Notes: generated from the letters alone by a model not told the origin. Positions 6,425-14,560 are shown, counted from the stretch's first letter. The stretch is DNA of 17,043 nucleotides from Candidatus Methanocomedens sp. (GCA_009649835.1 PYCK01000063.1:1-17043); one strand, 5' to 3'. Program-made: numbers and translations.

Positions 6425-6447
6425 TCCCTCTAAATCTCATTCTATAC

Positions 6448-8505
6448 TCAAAACAGCCCGGAATTGATGAACAGTCCAGCGAACAGGATGGCAATCATAT
6501 TAACCACCTTGATCAGTGCATTCAGCGCCGGACCTGAAGTATCCTTGAACGGGTCGCCCACTGTGTCGCCTACCACAGCAGCCTTGTGAGCTTCAGAGCC
6601 CTTGCCGCCGTATGCACCGTCCTCAATGTACTTTTTGGCATTATCCCATGCACCGCCGCCGTTTGACATCATAAGTGCCATCAACAGGCCCACTACAATA
6701 ATGCCGATAAGCAGACCGGCCAGTGCTTCTTTGCCCAATAGCATTCCAACAGCCAGAGGTACACCGATGGCCATCACGCCCGGGAGTGCCATTTCTCTGA
6801 TAGCTGCCCTGGTCACGATATCCACACACTTACCGTATTCGGGTTTTGCCGTGCCTTCCATGATACCCGGTATCTCCCTGAACTGACGCCTGACCTCGTT
6901 GACCACTTCAAAAGCGGCCTTACCAACCGCTTTCATTGTGACGGCACTGAACAAAAATGGCAGCAGTCCGCCAATGAACAGGCCCACCACCACAAGCGGA
7001 TTGGAAAGACTTAATAAATGTGGATTTTCCATTAATCCTACTTTATGCGTATAATCTGCAAATAAAGCCATTGCGCCCAATCCGGCAGAACCGATGGCAT
7101 ATCCCTTGGTCACTGCCTTGGTTGTGTTGCCTACACTGTCAAGGGCGTCAGTGATCTTCCTGGTCTTTTCGGGCAGGTTTGCCATCTCAGCGATGCCGCC
7201 TGCATTATCCGTAATCGGGCCGTAAGAGTCCAGGGCAACGATTATGCCTGTGGTGGAAAGCATGGCAGCCGCTGCGATTGCGATACTATAGAGACCGATG
7301 ATTCCCTCTCCTGGAACAAAGCCTCCGCCAACATAGTACGCTCCCAGAATGCCAAAGGCTATCACGAGCACAGGTATGAATGTACTTTCAAGACCTACAG
7401 ACATACCGGTGATGATATTGGTTCCGGCTCCTGTCTGTGAGGAAGCTGCGATAGATTTCACAGGCCTGTATGAAACAGATGTGTAATACTCAGTGATCAC
7501 TACCATCAAAACCATAATAATAGTACCGATAAGGGCAGAGTAAAAGAACCGTATATCGCCCATCAGCATATCGGTTATGAAATAGAATGACACAAGGCTG
7601 ATCACAGCCGCAGCAGCCACACCCTTGTACAGTGCTTTCATAATATTCTGGTCATCACCTATCTTAACAAAGAACACTGCAATGATGGATGCCACGATGG
7701 CAGCCGAACCCAGCATCAGCGGGAACAAAATCGCATTTGGGAACTGGTTGATAACAAGACCGCCCAGCAGCATGGCCGCAAGTGCTGTGACCACATAGGT
7801 CTCGAACAGGTCGGCACCCATACCGGCGCAGTCGCCTACATTGTCGCCCACGTTATCTGCAATGACACCAGCGTTTCGCGGGTCGTCTTCAGGGATACCT
7901 GCCTCGACCTTACCTACCAGGTCCGCACCCACATCAGCTGCCTTGGTAAATATACCGCCGCCAACCCTGGCGAACAGGCTGATTAGGCTGGCCCCGAACC
8001 CGAAGCCTATGACCATGTCCACGCTTTCGGGTTTGGCACCGAATAGAATAAAGAAGCCGCTGGTACCCAGCAGTGCCAGGCCAACCACGGCCATACCTGT
8101 GACCGCGCCGCCTTTAAAGGCCACGTCCATGGCCCCTTTGAGCCCCTCTTTGGCCTTGTTTGCGGTCCTGACATTTGCCCTGACCGAAACGTTCATGCCG
8201 ATATATCCGGCCAGTGCCGAACTAACGGCTCCTGCCAAAAACCCTATTGTGGTCTTCATGTTCAAACTGTTTTCTTTTGGCAGTGCTATGAAAATGATAA
8301 CTGCCAGTATCACTGCCACAATGGCAATGGTCTTGTACTGGCGGTTCAGGTACGCCATTGCACCTTCCTGTATTGCGCCTGCTATCTTTTGCATTTCTGG
8401 TGTACCGGGGTCGTTCTTGAGTACGTTCTTAGCGAAAATACCGGCAAATACCAGACTTAATAATCCTGCCAGGGGGGCAAGATATAACAATGTTGATGTA
8501 TCCAT
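6448..8505 (-). CDS. hppA: Membrane proton-pumping pyrophosphatase, K+-independent type
   Basis: This 685-residue protein with about 16 membrane helices is a full-length membrane pyrophosphatase, which couples PPi hydrolysis to ion export. The catalytic region is intact: DVGADLVGKVEAGIPEDDPR (191-210), then NAGVIADNVGDNVGDCAGMG (211-230), the Asp-rich Mg-PPi site; TDNAGGIAEMA (432-442); and GDTVGDPFKDTSGPALN (646-662). In GNTTKAVTKGYAIGSAGLG (459-477) the residue after GNTT is Lys463. Family knowledge links Lys here to K+-independent H+ pumps, while K+-dependent enzymes have Ala. The ATG at 8505 has an AAGGAG ribosome site (plus 8513-8518) 7 nt away. The gene is monocistronic, with its own terminator. 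Two palindromes lie 76-108 nt upstream and may carry regulation. Such pumps recover energy from biosynthetic PPi, useful to an energy-limited methanogen or methane oxidiser. Confidence 0.96.
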   Translation of the reverse strand: MDTSTLLYLAPLAGLLSLVFAGIFAKNVLKNDPGTPEMQKIAGAIQEGAMAYLNRQYKTIAIVAVILAVIIFIALPKENSLNMKTTIGFLAGAVSSALAGYIGMNVSVRANVRTANKAKEGLKGAMDVAFKGGAVTGMAVVGLALLGTSGFFILFGAKPESVDMVIGFGFGASLISLFARVGGGIFTKAADVGADLVGKVEAGIPEDDPRNAGVIADNVGDNVGDCAGMGADLFETYVVTALAAMLLGGLVINQFPNAILFPLMLGSAAIVASIIAVFFVKIGDDQNIMKALYKGVAAAAVISLVSFYFITDMLMGDIRFFYSALIGTIIMVLMVVITEYYTSVSYRPVKSIAASSQTGAGTNIITGMSVGLESTFIPVLVIAFGILGAYYVGGGFVPGEGIIGLYSIAIAAAAMLSTTGIIVALDSYGPITDNAGGIAEMANLPEKTRKITDALDSVGNTTKAVTKGYAIGSAGLGAMALFADYTHKVGLMENPHLLSLSNPLVVVGLFIGGLLPFLFSAVTMKAVGKAAFEVVNEVRRQFREIPGIMEGTAKPEYGKCVDIVTRAAIREMALPGVMAIGVPLAVGMLLGKEALAGLLIGIIVVGLLMALMMSNGGGAWDNAKKYIEDGAYGGKGSEAHKAAVVGDTVGDPFKDTSGPALNALIKVVNMIAILFAGLFINSGLF

Positions 8506-8852
8506 AGAATTTCTCCTTTTTCATAAGTGTTATTAGATATATCCCTCTATTGATTCTGGTTATTTTTAATTATTAAAAATTTTAGCCTTGGCTAAATCCG
8601 GCCTTTCAAAGGCTTACATATATTAAAAGATTTACGGATTCCCATTAGTCTGCTATGGTATTATTTGCCGGTGTATCCATAGGCTTAATAGAAAGTCTAT
8701 CAGGAGTTATGAGGACGGGGCGCTGGAGATCACGAAGCATATGCTGCGAGGACACAATCTGCCCGGATCCTGCCAGCCTGCCGGCAAGCAAATATGTGAA
8801 CAATATAAAGAAAATATAATTAACCATTAAAACATCCAAGTACTTCGATATT
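8506..8852. other. Non-coding 347-nt divergent region between hppA and the MFS gene
   Basis: No convincing gene is visible. The left part is the hppA promoter side, AT-rich with candidate TATA words (ATATATC near 8538; ATTAAAAAT near 8572) and two palindromes at 8581-8613. The right end has the MFS promoter, with TATA-like AAAATATAATT at 8811-8821, about 35 nt before the ATG. A 54-codon open frame (8655-8819, +) lacks a ribosome site and is probably chance or a relic. Confidence 0.65.
8581..8613. promoter_or_regulatory. Two adjacent palindromes upstream of hppA
   Basis: TTTAGCC-TT-GGCTAAA (8581-8596) and GCCTTT-C-AAAGGC (8601-8613) are both perfect inverted repeats, separated by 4 nt. They lie 76-108 nt upstream of the hppA ATG. 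They may be operators of hppA or of the divergent MFS gene, or hairpins in a long leader. Confidence 0.5.
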
Positions 8853-10253
8853 ATGGAAAACGACCCTGACCCCATGTACAAATGGCGCGCCATGTTAGTG
8901 GTCTCCATTGGAACATTTATGGCTACCCTTGATGCCAGTATCGTAAATCTCGCATTACCTACCCTGAAAGACTATTTCAACACCGATATAGCCACCGTAG
9001 AATGGGTAATGCTCTCATACCTGCTGACCGTTACCACCCTGCTGCTAACCCTGGGCCGGCTTTCAGATATGTACGGCCGCAAACCCATTTTCTTAGCAGG
9101 TCTGTTAATATTTACCCTGGGGTCAGGGCTGTGCAGCCTGTCCGCATCAGCAGGTCAGTTGATTGCGTTTCGTGTAGTGCAGGGGCTGGGTGCCGCCATG
9201 TTAATGGCCAACAGTACTGCCATCATCACAGACGTGTTTCCACATACCGAGCGGGGCAAAGCACTGGGATTGGTGGGTACGGTTGTCAGCATCGGTTATA
9301 TAACAGGCCCGGTCCTGGGTGGTTTTTTAATCGACAGGATGGGTTGGCAAAGTATATTCTACATCAACATTCCAGTTGGTTTGCTTGGAACAGTGTATGC
9401 CCTCAAGACCCTAAAATCCGACCAGCTCCATGACGGCCAGAAATTTGATATCCGGGGAGCCTTCCTCATGTTCATGAGCCTTATTTCACTGGTACTTGTA
9501 ATCACAAAGGGACAGGTACTGGGCTGGGATTCGCCGGCAATAATTGGTATATCCCTACTGTTTGCCGTCTTCTTAGTTGGGTTTCTGATGGTGGAAAAAA
9601 GGGCAGACCAGCCCATGGTGGAGCTCTCGCTGTTTCAAAACAGGCCGTTCTCGGCGTCGAATGCCAGCGGTTTTTTGAGCTTCACTGCCATGTTTGCAGT
9701 AATCATTCTTATGCCCTTTTACATGGATGAAATACTGGGATACAGTCCTGAGCATATGGGAATGGTGTTTGTAGCTATTCCGCTGGTCATGGCAATGGTG
9801 GCACCTGTTAGCGGCTGGATATCTGACAGGACAAATTCATTTCTACTCAGCAGCCTGGGTATGGCTGTTACCTGCATGGCTTTGTTGCTGCTTGGCAACC
9901 TGGACCAGGATGCTACCTTTTTTGATATAGTGGTCAGGATGGGAATGATAGGCTTGGGGATGGGGTTGTTCCAGTCACCCAACAACAGCATTGTCATGGG
10001 TTCTGTACCAAAAGAAAGGCTCGGGATTGCCGGGGGAATGCTTGCGATGGTCCGCAATCTTGGTATGGTTACAGGTATTGCCATATCAGGGGCCGTGTTA
10101 ACCAGCGGCATTCAGTCCAACCAGGCTGCGGGATTGGTATATGAAGCGGCCTTCCTTGGCGGTTTTCACGATGCATTCATGGTGGCTGCGGTAATATGCT
10201 CGGTTGGGATTATCACTTCACTGATGCGGGGGAAAAGTGGAAAGATAACCTGA
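8853..10253 (+). CDS. MFS drug:H+ antiporter, DHA2 (EmrB/QacA-like) family
   Basis: This 466-residue protein has about 14 hydrophobic segments and is a complete major-facilitator exporter. Motifs include LDASIVNLALP (27-37), the DHA signature of the first helix; motif A, GRLSDMYGRKP, between helices 2 and 3; RVVQGLGAAMLMANS, motif B with its Arg; and GYITGPVLGG, motif C, typical of antiporters. W-R-x-IF-type FYINIPVG follows, as in EmrB/QacA. Such proteins export hydrophobic or cationic compounds; the substrate cannot be told from the sequence. No periplasmic adaptor or TetR-type regulator gene is next to it, as expected for a single-membrane archaeon. The ATG at 8853 lacks a ribosome site and follows a TATA-like element at 8811-8821, so the leader is about 9 nt. 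An alternative ATG lies at codon 8 (8874). Confidence 0.92.
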   Translation: MENDPDPMYKWRAMLVVSIGTFMATLDASIVNLALPTLKDYFNTDIATVEWVMLSYLLTVTTLLLTLGRLSDMYGRKPIFLAGLLIFTLGSGLCSLSASAGQLIAFRVVQGLGAAMLMANSTAIITDVFPHTERGKALGLVGTVVSIGYITGPVLGGFLIDRMGWQSIFYINIPVGLLGTVYALKTLKSDQLHDGQKFDIRGAFLMFMSLISLVLVITKGQVLGWDSPAIIGISLLFAVFLVGFLMVEKRADQPMVELSLFQNRPFSASNASGFLSFTAMFAVIILMPFYMDEILGYSPEHMGMVFVAIPLVMAMVAPVSGWISDRTNSFLLSSLGMAVTCMALLLLGNLDQDATFFDIVVRMGMIGLGMGLFQSPNNSIVMGSVPKERLGIAGGMLAMVRNLGMVTGIAISGAVLTSGIQSNQAAGLVYEAAFLGGFHDAFMVAAVICSVGIITSLMRGKSGKIT

Positions 10254-10294
10254 TGAGTTACATCGATAATTAGTGGTTAGTTCCCTAAAAACGA

Positions 10295-10327
10295 TATACA
10301 GGCCTCGGTACTTAATTCCGGGGTATA
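10295..10327. other. Hairpin after the MFS gene
   Basis: CCTCGG (10303-10308) and CCGGGG (10318-10323) form a 6-bp stem with one G-T wobble and a 9-nt loop; flanking TATA words can extend it across a bulge. There is no T-run after it, so it is only a weak terminator candidate. The rest of 10254-10440 shows nothing I recognise. Confidence 0.3.
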
Positions 10328-10441
10328 GGTGACATTTAAGGTATTGAAATTCTAACCCCATTTACGATCCAAATTTACATATTTGCAAAAACCGAATTTT
10401 ATTCCAACACAAATTTTTCACACCTCAGATTTTTAGAAACA

Positions 10442-10476
10442 TTTATTTAACTTCTCCTCTTTTTAACTGCGGTGAT
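10442..10476 (+). promoter_or_regulatory. purH promoter and ribosome site
   Basis: TTTATTTAA (10442-10450) is TATA-like, about 34 nt before the TTG start at 10480. GGTGA (10471-10475) lies 4 nt before that TTG and supports it as the start codon. Confidence 0.5.
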
Positions 10477-10479
10477 TTA

Positions 10480-12099
10480 TTGGTAAGCGTGAAGCGCACC
10501 CTTCTCAGTGTATCAGATAAAACAGGAATAGCAGATTTTGCAAAAGCACTTGCTGACATGGATGTTGAGATAATCTCCACAGGCGGTACAGCCCGTTCCT
10601 TGCGTGAAGCAGGTATAAACGTGAGGGATGTCTCTGACATAACTGGTTTTCCAGAAATGATGGACGGCAGGGTAAAGACACTGCATCCCAGGATCCACGG
10701 CGGCCTGCTGTGCCTGCGGGATAACAGCGAGCATGTGGCACAGGCACAACAACAGGATATACAATTTATCGACCTGGTAGCTGTCAACCTGTATCCTTTC
10801 AGTGAGACGGTAGCAAAGCCAGATGTGAGCCTGGAAGAAGCCATTGAAAATATCGACATTGGCGGGCCAACACTTGTCAGGGCCTCTGCCAAGAACTACA
10901 AACATGTGACCATTATCACTGACCCGGATGACTACTCCCACATCATAGCCGAACTCCAGGCAGACGGTGAAGTTTCACTTTCCACAAAGGAAGCACTGGC
11001 AGTCAAGGCATTCAGGCATACAGCAGATTACGATGCAGCCATAGACACATACCTGAGCCGTGAACTGGGAGGCGAGGATATCCTGAGGCTCAAGTACACC
11101 TCAGGGCAGACATTACGCTACGGTGAGAACTGGCACCAGTGGGCCAAATTCTATAAAGAGCCCGGAGTTGAGGGTGCTGCCCTGTCAAAGGCAGTGCAGC
11201 ATCACGGCAAGGAGATGTCCTATAATAATTACGTTGATACGGATAATGCAATGCAGACCATACTGGAACTGGGTGATGACCCGGCCGCCTGCGTGGTCAA
11301 ACACAACAACCCCTGCGGGCTTGCTACAGGTGATACCCTGCACGATGCTCTGTCAGCAGCCTGGGACGGCGACCCCGTATCTGCATTCGGCAGTATCATC
11401 TGCATGAACCATACAGTTGACCTGGAAACCGCACAATTTATGAAGGGCAGGTTTGTTGAAGTAGTCTTAGCTCCAGGTTTTGAACCTGGTGCAATGGAGT
11501 TCTTGAAGCAGAAAAGCAAGGACCTGCGCATCCTGGAACTGCCAGAGATGCGCCAGGGTATTAAAGTGGAGAGCAAGCTTACCAACATCCTGGGGGGAAT
11601 GCTCCAGCAATCCAGGAATATCGGCGTGTTCGAGAAATGGGATGTGGTGACTGAACATCCATTCCCTGAATCCAAACTGGGACTGGCAGAGTTCTCAATG
11701 GCGGCATGCAAGCGGACCAAATCCAATTCTGTTATTGTGGCATGGGAGTATTCACCCAGGCGGTACATGGTGCTGGGTATGGGTGCGGGGCAGCCCAACA
11801 GGGTGGATTCCATCCGGAAACTGGCTGTGACCAAAGCCAGGGAGAATCTTGAGATCATCTATGAAAGGGAAAAGCCGGATGTACCTTTTGAGCAATACCT
11901 TAAAAATGTGATGTCTGAAACCGTGCTGTCATCAGATGCCTTCTTCCCGTTTGACGATAGTATTATACATTCTTCAGAACATGATATCAGGTATATCGTG
12001 TCACCTGGCGGCAGCATAAGGGACGATGAGGTCATTGCCACTGCGAACCGGCTTGGTGTATCGCTGGCATTCACAGGTATGCGCCATTTCAATCATTGA
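10480..12099 (+). CDS. purH: Bifunctional AICAR formyltransferase / IMP cyclohydrolase
   Basis: This 539-residue protein performs the last two steps of IMP synthesis. The N-terminal MGS-like IMP cyclohydrolase domain (about 1-145) shows ISTGGTARSLREAG (32-45), GRVKTLHPRIHGGLL (63-77) and NLYPF (103-107). The C-terminal AICAR transformylase domain shows VVKHNNPCG (272-280) with the catalytic Lys-His pair at 274-275, DPVSAFGSI (298-306), TKSNSVIVA (413-421), GAGQPNRVDS (435-444), DAFFPFDD (486-493) and the end TGMRHF (532-537). Both halves appear intact. One oddity is RYGENWHQ (213-220), where the usual sequence is RYGENPHQ. The start is TTG with GGTGA just upstream. The full bifunctional form contrasts with archaea that use PurP and PurO. 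The FKBP gene follows after 16 nt and is probably co-transcribed. Confidence 0.95.
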   Translation: MVSVKRTLLSVSDKTGIADFAKALADMDVEIISTGGTARSLREAGINVRDVSDITGFPEMMDGRVKTLHPRIHGGLLCLRDNSEHVAQAQQQDIQFIDLVAVNLYPFSETVAKPDVSLEEAIENIDIGGPTLVRASAKNYKHVTIITDPDDYSHIIAELQADGEVSLSTKEALAVKAFRHTADYDAAIDTYLSRELGGEDILRLKYTSGQTLRYGENWHQWAKFYKEPGVEGAALSKAVQHHGKEMSYNNYVDTDNAMQTILELGDDPAACVVKHNNPCGLATGDTLHDALSAAWDGDPVSAFGSIICMNHTVDLETAQFMKGRFVEVVLAPGFEPGAMEFLKQKSKDLRILELPEMRQGIKVESKLTNILGGMLQQSRNIGVFEKWDVVTEHPFPESKLGLAEFSMAACKRTKSNSVIVAWEYSPRRYMVLGMGAGQPNRVDSIRKLAVTKARENLEIIYEREKPDVPFEQYLKNVMSETVLSSDAFFPFDDSIIHSSEHDIRYIVSPGGSIRDDEVIATANRLGVSLAFTGMRHFNH

Positions 12100-12115
12100 C
12101 GTGTGAGGAAAAAGC

Positions 12116-13054
12116 ATGAAAGCTGAAAAAGAAGATATGAAATATTACATTGGAATCGTTGCACTGGCAGCCATCCTGGTTGGGATACTGTTCATTACAA
12201 GTATGGAAGGCAGTGCAGTTGTGGAAATGGGTGACATTGTTCAAGTGGATTATACAGGCAAGCTGCCTGACGGCACAGTTTTTGATACATCAGACCCTGA
12301 AGTTGCTAAGAGTGCAGGTGACTACCAGGAGGGACGGGCATATGAGCCACTTATGGTGGTAATGGGAACACATAGAGTTATAAAAGGTTTTGAGGACGGA
12401 CTGTTGGGTATGAAAGTGGGGGAAAGTAGAACACTCACCATAGCACCCGAGAATGGCTACGGCCCCTCGGATCCCACAAAAATAGATGTTGTTCCCCAGC
12501 TGGAGGATATATCTGCCACCCAAACATTTGATAGGGAAATTGAGGTTCCCGGAATCCAGTTCAACATGACATTCGGTACTGAAAATGATGTGGGCGATAC
12601 AGTCAATGTACCTGATAGTCCTATCAATCTGACAATTATTGAAATCGGCGATACTGTCAAACTGTCCTATGATATGGAGGTAGGGGACATGATAGAGGGA
12701 GGACAAGCACTGTGGCCGGATGAAGTTATAGAAGTGAACTCAAGTCATATCGTTGTGAGACATAATGTTGAAGTGGGTGATATCATCCAGTTCCCTGACA
12801 GACCCTGGAACAGCACCGTACTTGAGGTTACCGAGACCAATATAACCCTGCAGCATAACCTTATTCCTGATACTACTACCTATATCACAATGCAGACCAT
12901 GTTCGGACCCCAGCAGGTGCCTGTCCAGATACATTTCAATGAGACTGACATAATACTGGACAGTAACCATTTCCTGGCTGGTAAGACTCTGACATTCGAA
13001 GTCGAAGTTGTTGCTATTGAGAAGGCAAATACTGAATTGGTAAGTATTGAATAG
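12116..13054 (+). CDS. Membrane-anchored FKBP-type peptidyl-prolyl isomerase with an expanded insert domain
   Basis: This 312-residue protein has an N-terminal membrane anchor (about 9-29, YYIGIVALAAILVGILFITS) followed by an extracellular FKBP. Core motifs are VDYTGKLPDGTVFDTS (44-59), VMGTHRVIKGFEDGLLGM (82-99), ESRTLTIAPENGYG (103-116) and, after a long insert, AGKTLTFEVEVVAIE (288-302). Archaeal long FKBPs carry an insert-in-flap chaperone domain. Here that region (about 130-285) contains three similar units of about 30 residues beginning at 158, 188 and 219 (pattern [DE]VGD.I....P..xTV.EV....I.L.HN). Six N-glycosylation sequons (N150, N171, N208, N232, N242, N275) all fall in the insert, fitting an exported protein. 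The role is likely folding of surface proteins. GAGGA (12105-12109) precedes the ATG by 6 nt; ATG at codon 8 is an alternative. Confidence 0.9.
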   Translation: MKAEKEDMKYYIGIVALAAILVGILFITSMEGSAVVEMGDIVQVDYTGKLPDGTVFDTSDPEVAKSAGDYQEGRAYEPLMVVMGTHRVIKGFEDGLLGMKVGESRTLTIAPENGYGPSDPTKIDVVPQLEDISATQTFDREIEVPGIQFNMTFGTENDVGDTVNVPDSPINLTIIEIGDTVKLSYDMEVGDMIEGGQALWPDEVIEVNSSHIVVRHNVEVGDIIQFPDRPWNSTVLEVTETNITLQHNLIPDTTTYITMQTMFGPQQVPVQIHFNETDIILDSNHFLAGKTLTFEVEVVAIEKANTELVSIE

Positions 13055-13071
13055 GCAGATACTGAATATAT
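13027..13071. repeat. Three degenerate 15-nt tandem copies spanning the FKBP stop codon
   Basis: Units are AAATACTGAATTGGT (13027-13041), AAGTATTGAATAGGC (13042-13056) and AGATACTGAATATAT (13057-13071). The period is exactly 15 nt, five codons. The TAG stop (13052-13054) lies in copy 2, and copy 3 continues the same frame beyond it to another TAG at 13072-13074. Confidence 0.8.
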
Positions 13072-13074
13072 GTA

Positions 13075-13110
13075 GGAGCCGGTTTTTTGGCTCCCATCCC
13101 TTCTTTTTTT
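13075..13110 (+). terminator. Terminator of the purH-FKBP transcript
   Basis: GGAGCC (13075-13080) pairs with GGCTCC (13089-13094) around an 8-nt loop that is itself T-rich. A run of seven T follows at 13104-13110. This is a strong terminator, 20 nt after the FKBP stop. Confidence 0.75.
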
Positions 13111-13169
13111 CAAATTACAGTGTAAAACCGATCTACACGCTTGATTAGCCGATATTAAATACGACCAAA

Positions 13170-13410
13170 ACTTTTGCGCTGATACTCATCGCCCTGCGGT
13201 ATGTTCTTCCCATTCGAGACCATGCCGCCACTGATGGCATGGCTGGGTAATGTCCTGCCCATCACCATGGGTATCAGGGCGCTGGATGCGGTACTGATAT
13301 ACCAGCAGGGGTTCGATGTGCTGGTGGGGCACCTGGTGCCGCTGCTGGGTTACGGCATAGCCGGGCTTGGGCTGGCGTATGTGCTGCTAAGGCGGGAAGT
13401 GATGGGGTAA
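13170..13410 (+). pseudogene. Remnant of an ABC-2 type transporter permease, C-terminal end
   Basis: The frame ending at TAA 13408-13410 encodes GMFFPFETMPPLMAWLGNVL, then PITMGIRALDAVLIYQQGFD and a last hydrophobic helix ending LLRREVMG. This matches the C-terminal part of ABC-2 permeases, where FFP.E.MP precedes PLTY...ALR and the final membrane helix. The normal protein is three or more times longer. In another frame just upstream (13170-13196), TFALILIAL looks like the preceding membrane helix of the same family, so the join at about 13197 has suffered a small deletion and frameshift. Nothing upstream of 13165 fits. Base composition here is visibly richer in GC than in flanking genes. No ribosome site precedes ATG 13201. 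I read it as a decayed gene; a small functional protein is much less likely. Confidence 0.7.
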
Positions 13411-13457
13411 GATTCAAGCGAAGATAAAATATAACGTTAAAGCACACTGATACTATC

Positions 13458-13467
13458 GATAAATAGG
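13458..13467 (+). promoter_or_regulatory. TATA-like element before the transglutaminase-like gene
   Basis: GATAAATAGG lies about 32 nt before the ATG at 13495, giving a start of transcription near 13488 and a very short leader. No ribosome site is seen before that ATG, which fits. A second AT-rich word (AAAATATAAC, near 13427-13436) is an alternative. Confidence 0.4.
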
Positions 13468-13494
13468 AATAGATCATCTTCACGTGTCAATAGT

Positions 13495-14559
13495 ATGAAA
13501 AAACAAAATACCTGGTTTGCGGTTATTCTCATTATTTGTGCATTATTAATTAGTGGCTGCATTGAACAAGAAACTCTTACAAATGTTATGGGCGACCCTG
13601 TAGTTAAAAGGGCAGAACCATACATAAGTGAGATCATTTTTGAGGATATGACGTTGCGGGCACAGTCCTCTTCTATAGTAAGTGAATGCCCCTCAGGTGA
13701 CAAAGAATGCCAGATAAATGAGCTCTATAGATTTGTGATCGATGACTTTTCTTATTACAGTGACCCAAGGAAAGAGGAGTTCATACAGACCCCATATGAA
13801 ACCCTGGACATACATGGAGGAGATTGTGAAGACCTGACGATCCTGCTCATGTCACTGTTAGAGAACCTGGGGATACAGACATATCTGGTACTCACACCCG
13901 ACCATGCATACTGTCTGGCATGTGATGTTGACACAGAACATTTACTGGAATATATCGGGGAACCCATTCTCGCCCAGTACTCAAAGGACCTGGGTCAAAC
14001 CGGCAATATGAATGTAGTTATGGAAAACGGTAACCTCTATATTTTAGAGCAAAAACAACAAACCTTTACTTTACAACCCGGTTACATCTATTATTATGGC
14101 GGTGATGGTTCAAAATTCAACTCGCCTATCGAATACATGGATATACAATATGATGTCGCTTCATCCAACCCATTGAATGTGTACGTGGTCCCGTCCAGGA
14201 CAGATTATGAACTGATGGTGGACCGCCTTTCATATGAACACTATCCTTCATGCCAGAACCTGGAAGTTATATGGACAAGCGACAAGTGTAATGGTTTAAC
14301 TACACACGGCGGTGTGGTCTTTGAGAACAGGAATAAGAATGAAGCTATTGTTGACTTCGATATAAGGTTTTATTTCTATTACTCTCCTGATGAGTTACTT
14401 GAAGACCAGCAAATATCCTACTATGAAATTGATGGGAAAAATTGTGTTGTTCTTGATGCGACGGCTGGAAAATACGGATATCCCGGCTACGATGGTAATC
14501 CTGAAGGTGAAAAAATTGCCATTGACCCGTTGACAAAGGAATATTTTTACCTTGAATGA
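13495..14559 (+). CDS. Transglutaminase-like cysteine-protease-fold lipoprotein
   Basis: This 354-residue protein begins MKKQNTWFAVILIICALLIS then GC, a lipoprotein signal with lipobox LISGC and the modified Cys at 22, so it is probably anchored outside the cell membrane. The transglutaminase-like core is GGDCEDLTILLMSLLENLGI (108-127), with nucleophile Cys111, then LVLTPDHAYCLACDV (131-145), with His137 and the Asp position near 144-146. This order (Cys-His-Asp) and the YETLDIHGGDCEDL context are classical for archaeal transglutaminase-like proteins. The C-terminal 200 residues are beta-rich and unassigned. Catalytic residues are intact, so peptidase or cross-linking activity is possible; the substrate is unknown. 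Extra cysteines (65, 72, 140, 143) could form disulfides outside the cell. It is not obviously in an operon. Confidence 0.82.
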   Translation: MKKQNTWFAVILIICALLISGCIEQETLTNVMGDPVVKRAEPYISEIIFEDMTLRAQSSSIVSECPSGDKECQINELYRFVIDDFSYYSDPRKEEFIQTPYETLDIHGGDCEDLTILLMSLLENLGIQTYLVLTPDHAYCLACDVDTEHLLEYIGEPILAQYSKDLGQTGNMNVVMENGNLYILEQKQQTFTLQPGYIYYYGGDGSKFNSPIEYMDIQYDVASSNPLNVYVVPSRTDYELMVDRLSYEHYPSCQNLEVIWTSDKCNGLTTHGGVVFENRNKNEAIVDFDIRFYFYYSPDELLEDQQISYYEIDGKNCVVLDATAGKYGYPGYDGNPEGEKIAIDPLTKEYFYLE

Positions 14560-14560
14560 A

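Larger units (their letters stand above)
6080..6447. other. Non-coding 368-nt region between mfnD and hppA
   Basis: I see no convincing gene here. It holds the mfnD promoter (TATA near 6104-6115), a 79-nt inverted-repeat element (6114-6192), a 10-bp perfect palindrome AACCGCGGTT (6329-6338) and the hppA terminator (6393-6424). An open frame at 6116-6376 on plus has Trp/Arg-rich, non-protein-like composition and no ribosome site. Confidence 0.7.

Noticed and set aside
7841..8536. Long 231-residue open frame antisense to hppA
   Set aside because: Its Pro/Ala/Ser-rich sequence is the usual antisense shadow of a GC-biased membrane-protein gene.
8655..8819. 54-codon plus-strand frame beginning MVLFAGVSIGLIESLSG, faintly like a LivH-type permease end
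   Set aside because: No ribosome site, the C-terminal part is not membrane-like or family-like, and the match is too short to call a gene or pseudogene.
8645..8908. 87-residue minus-strand frame between hppA and the MFS gene
   Set aside because: It overlaps the start of the well-supported MFS gene, has no ribosome site and has no recognisable motif.
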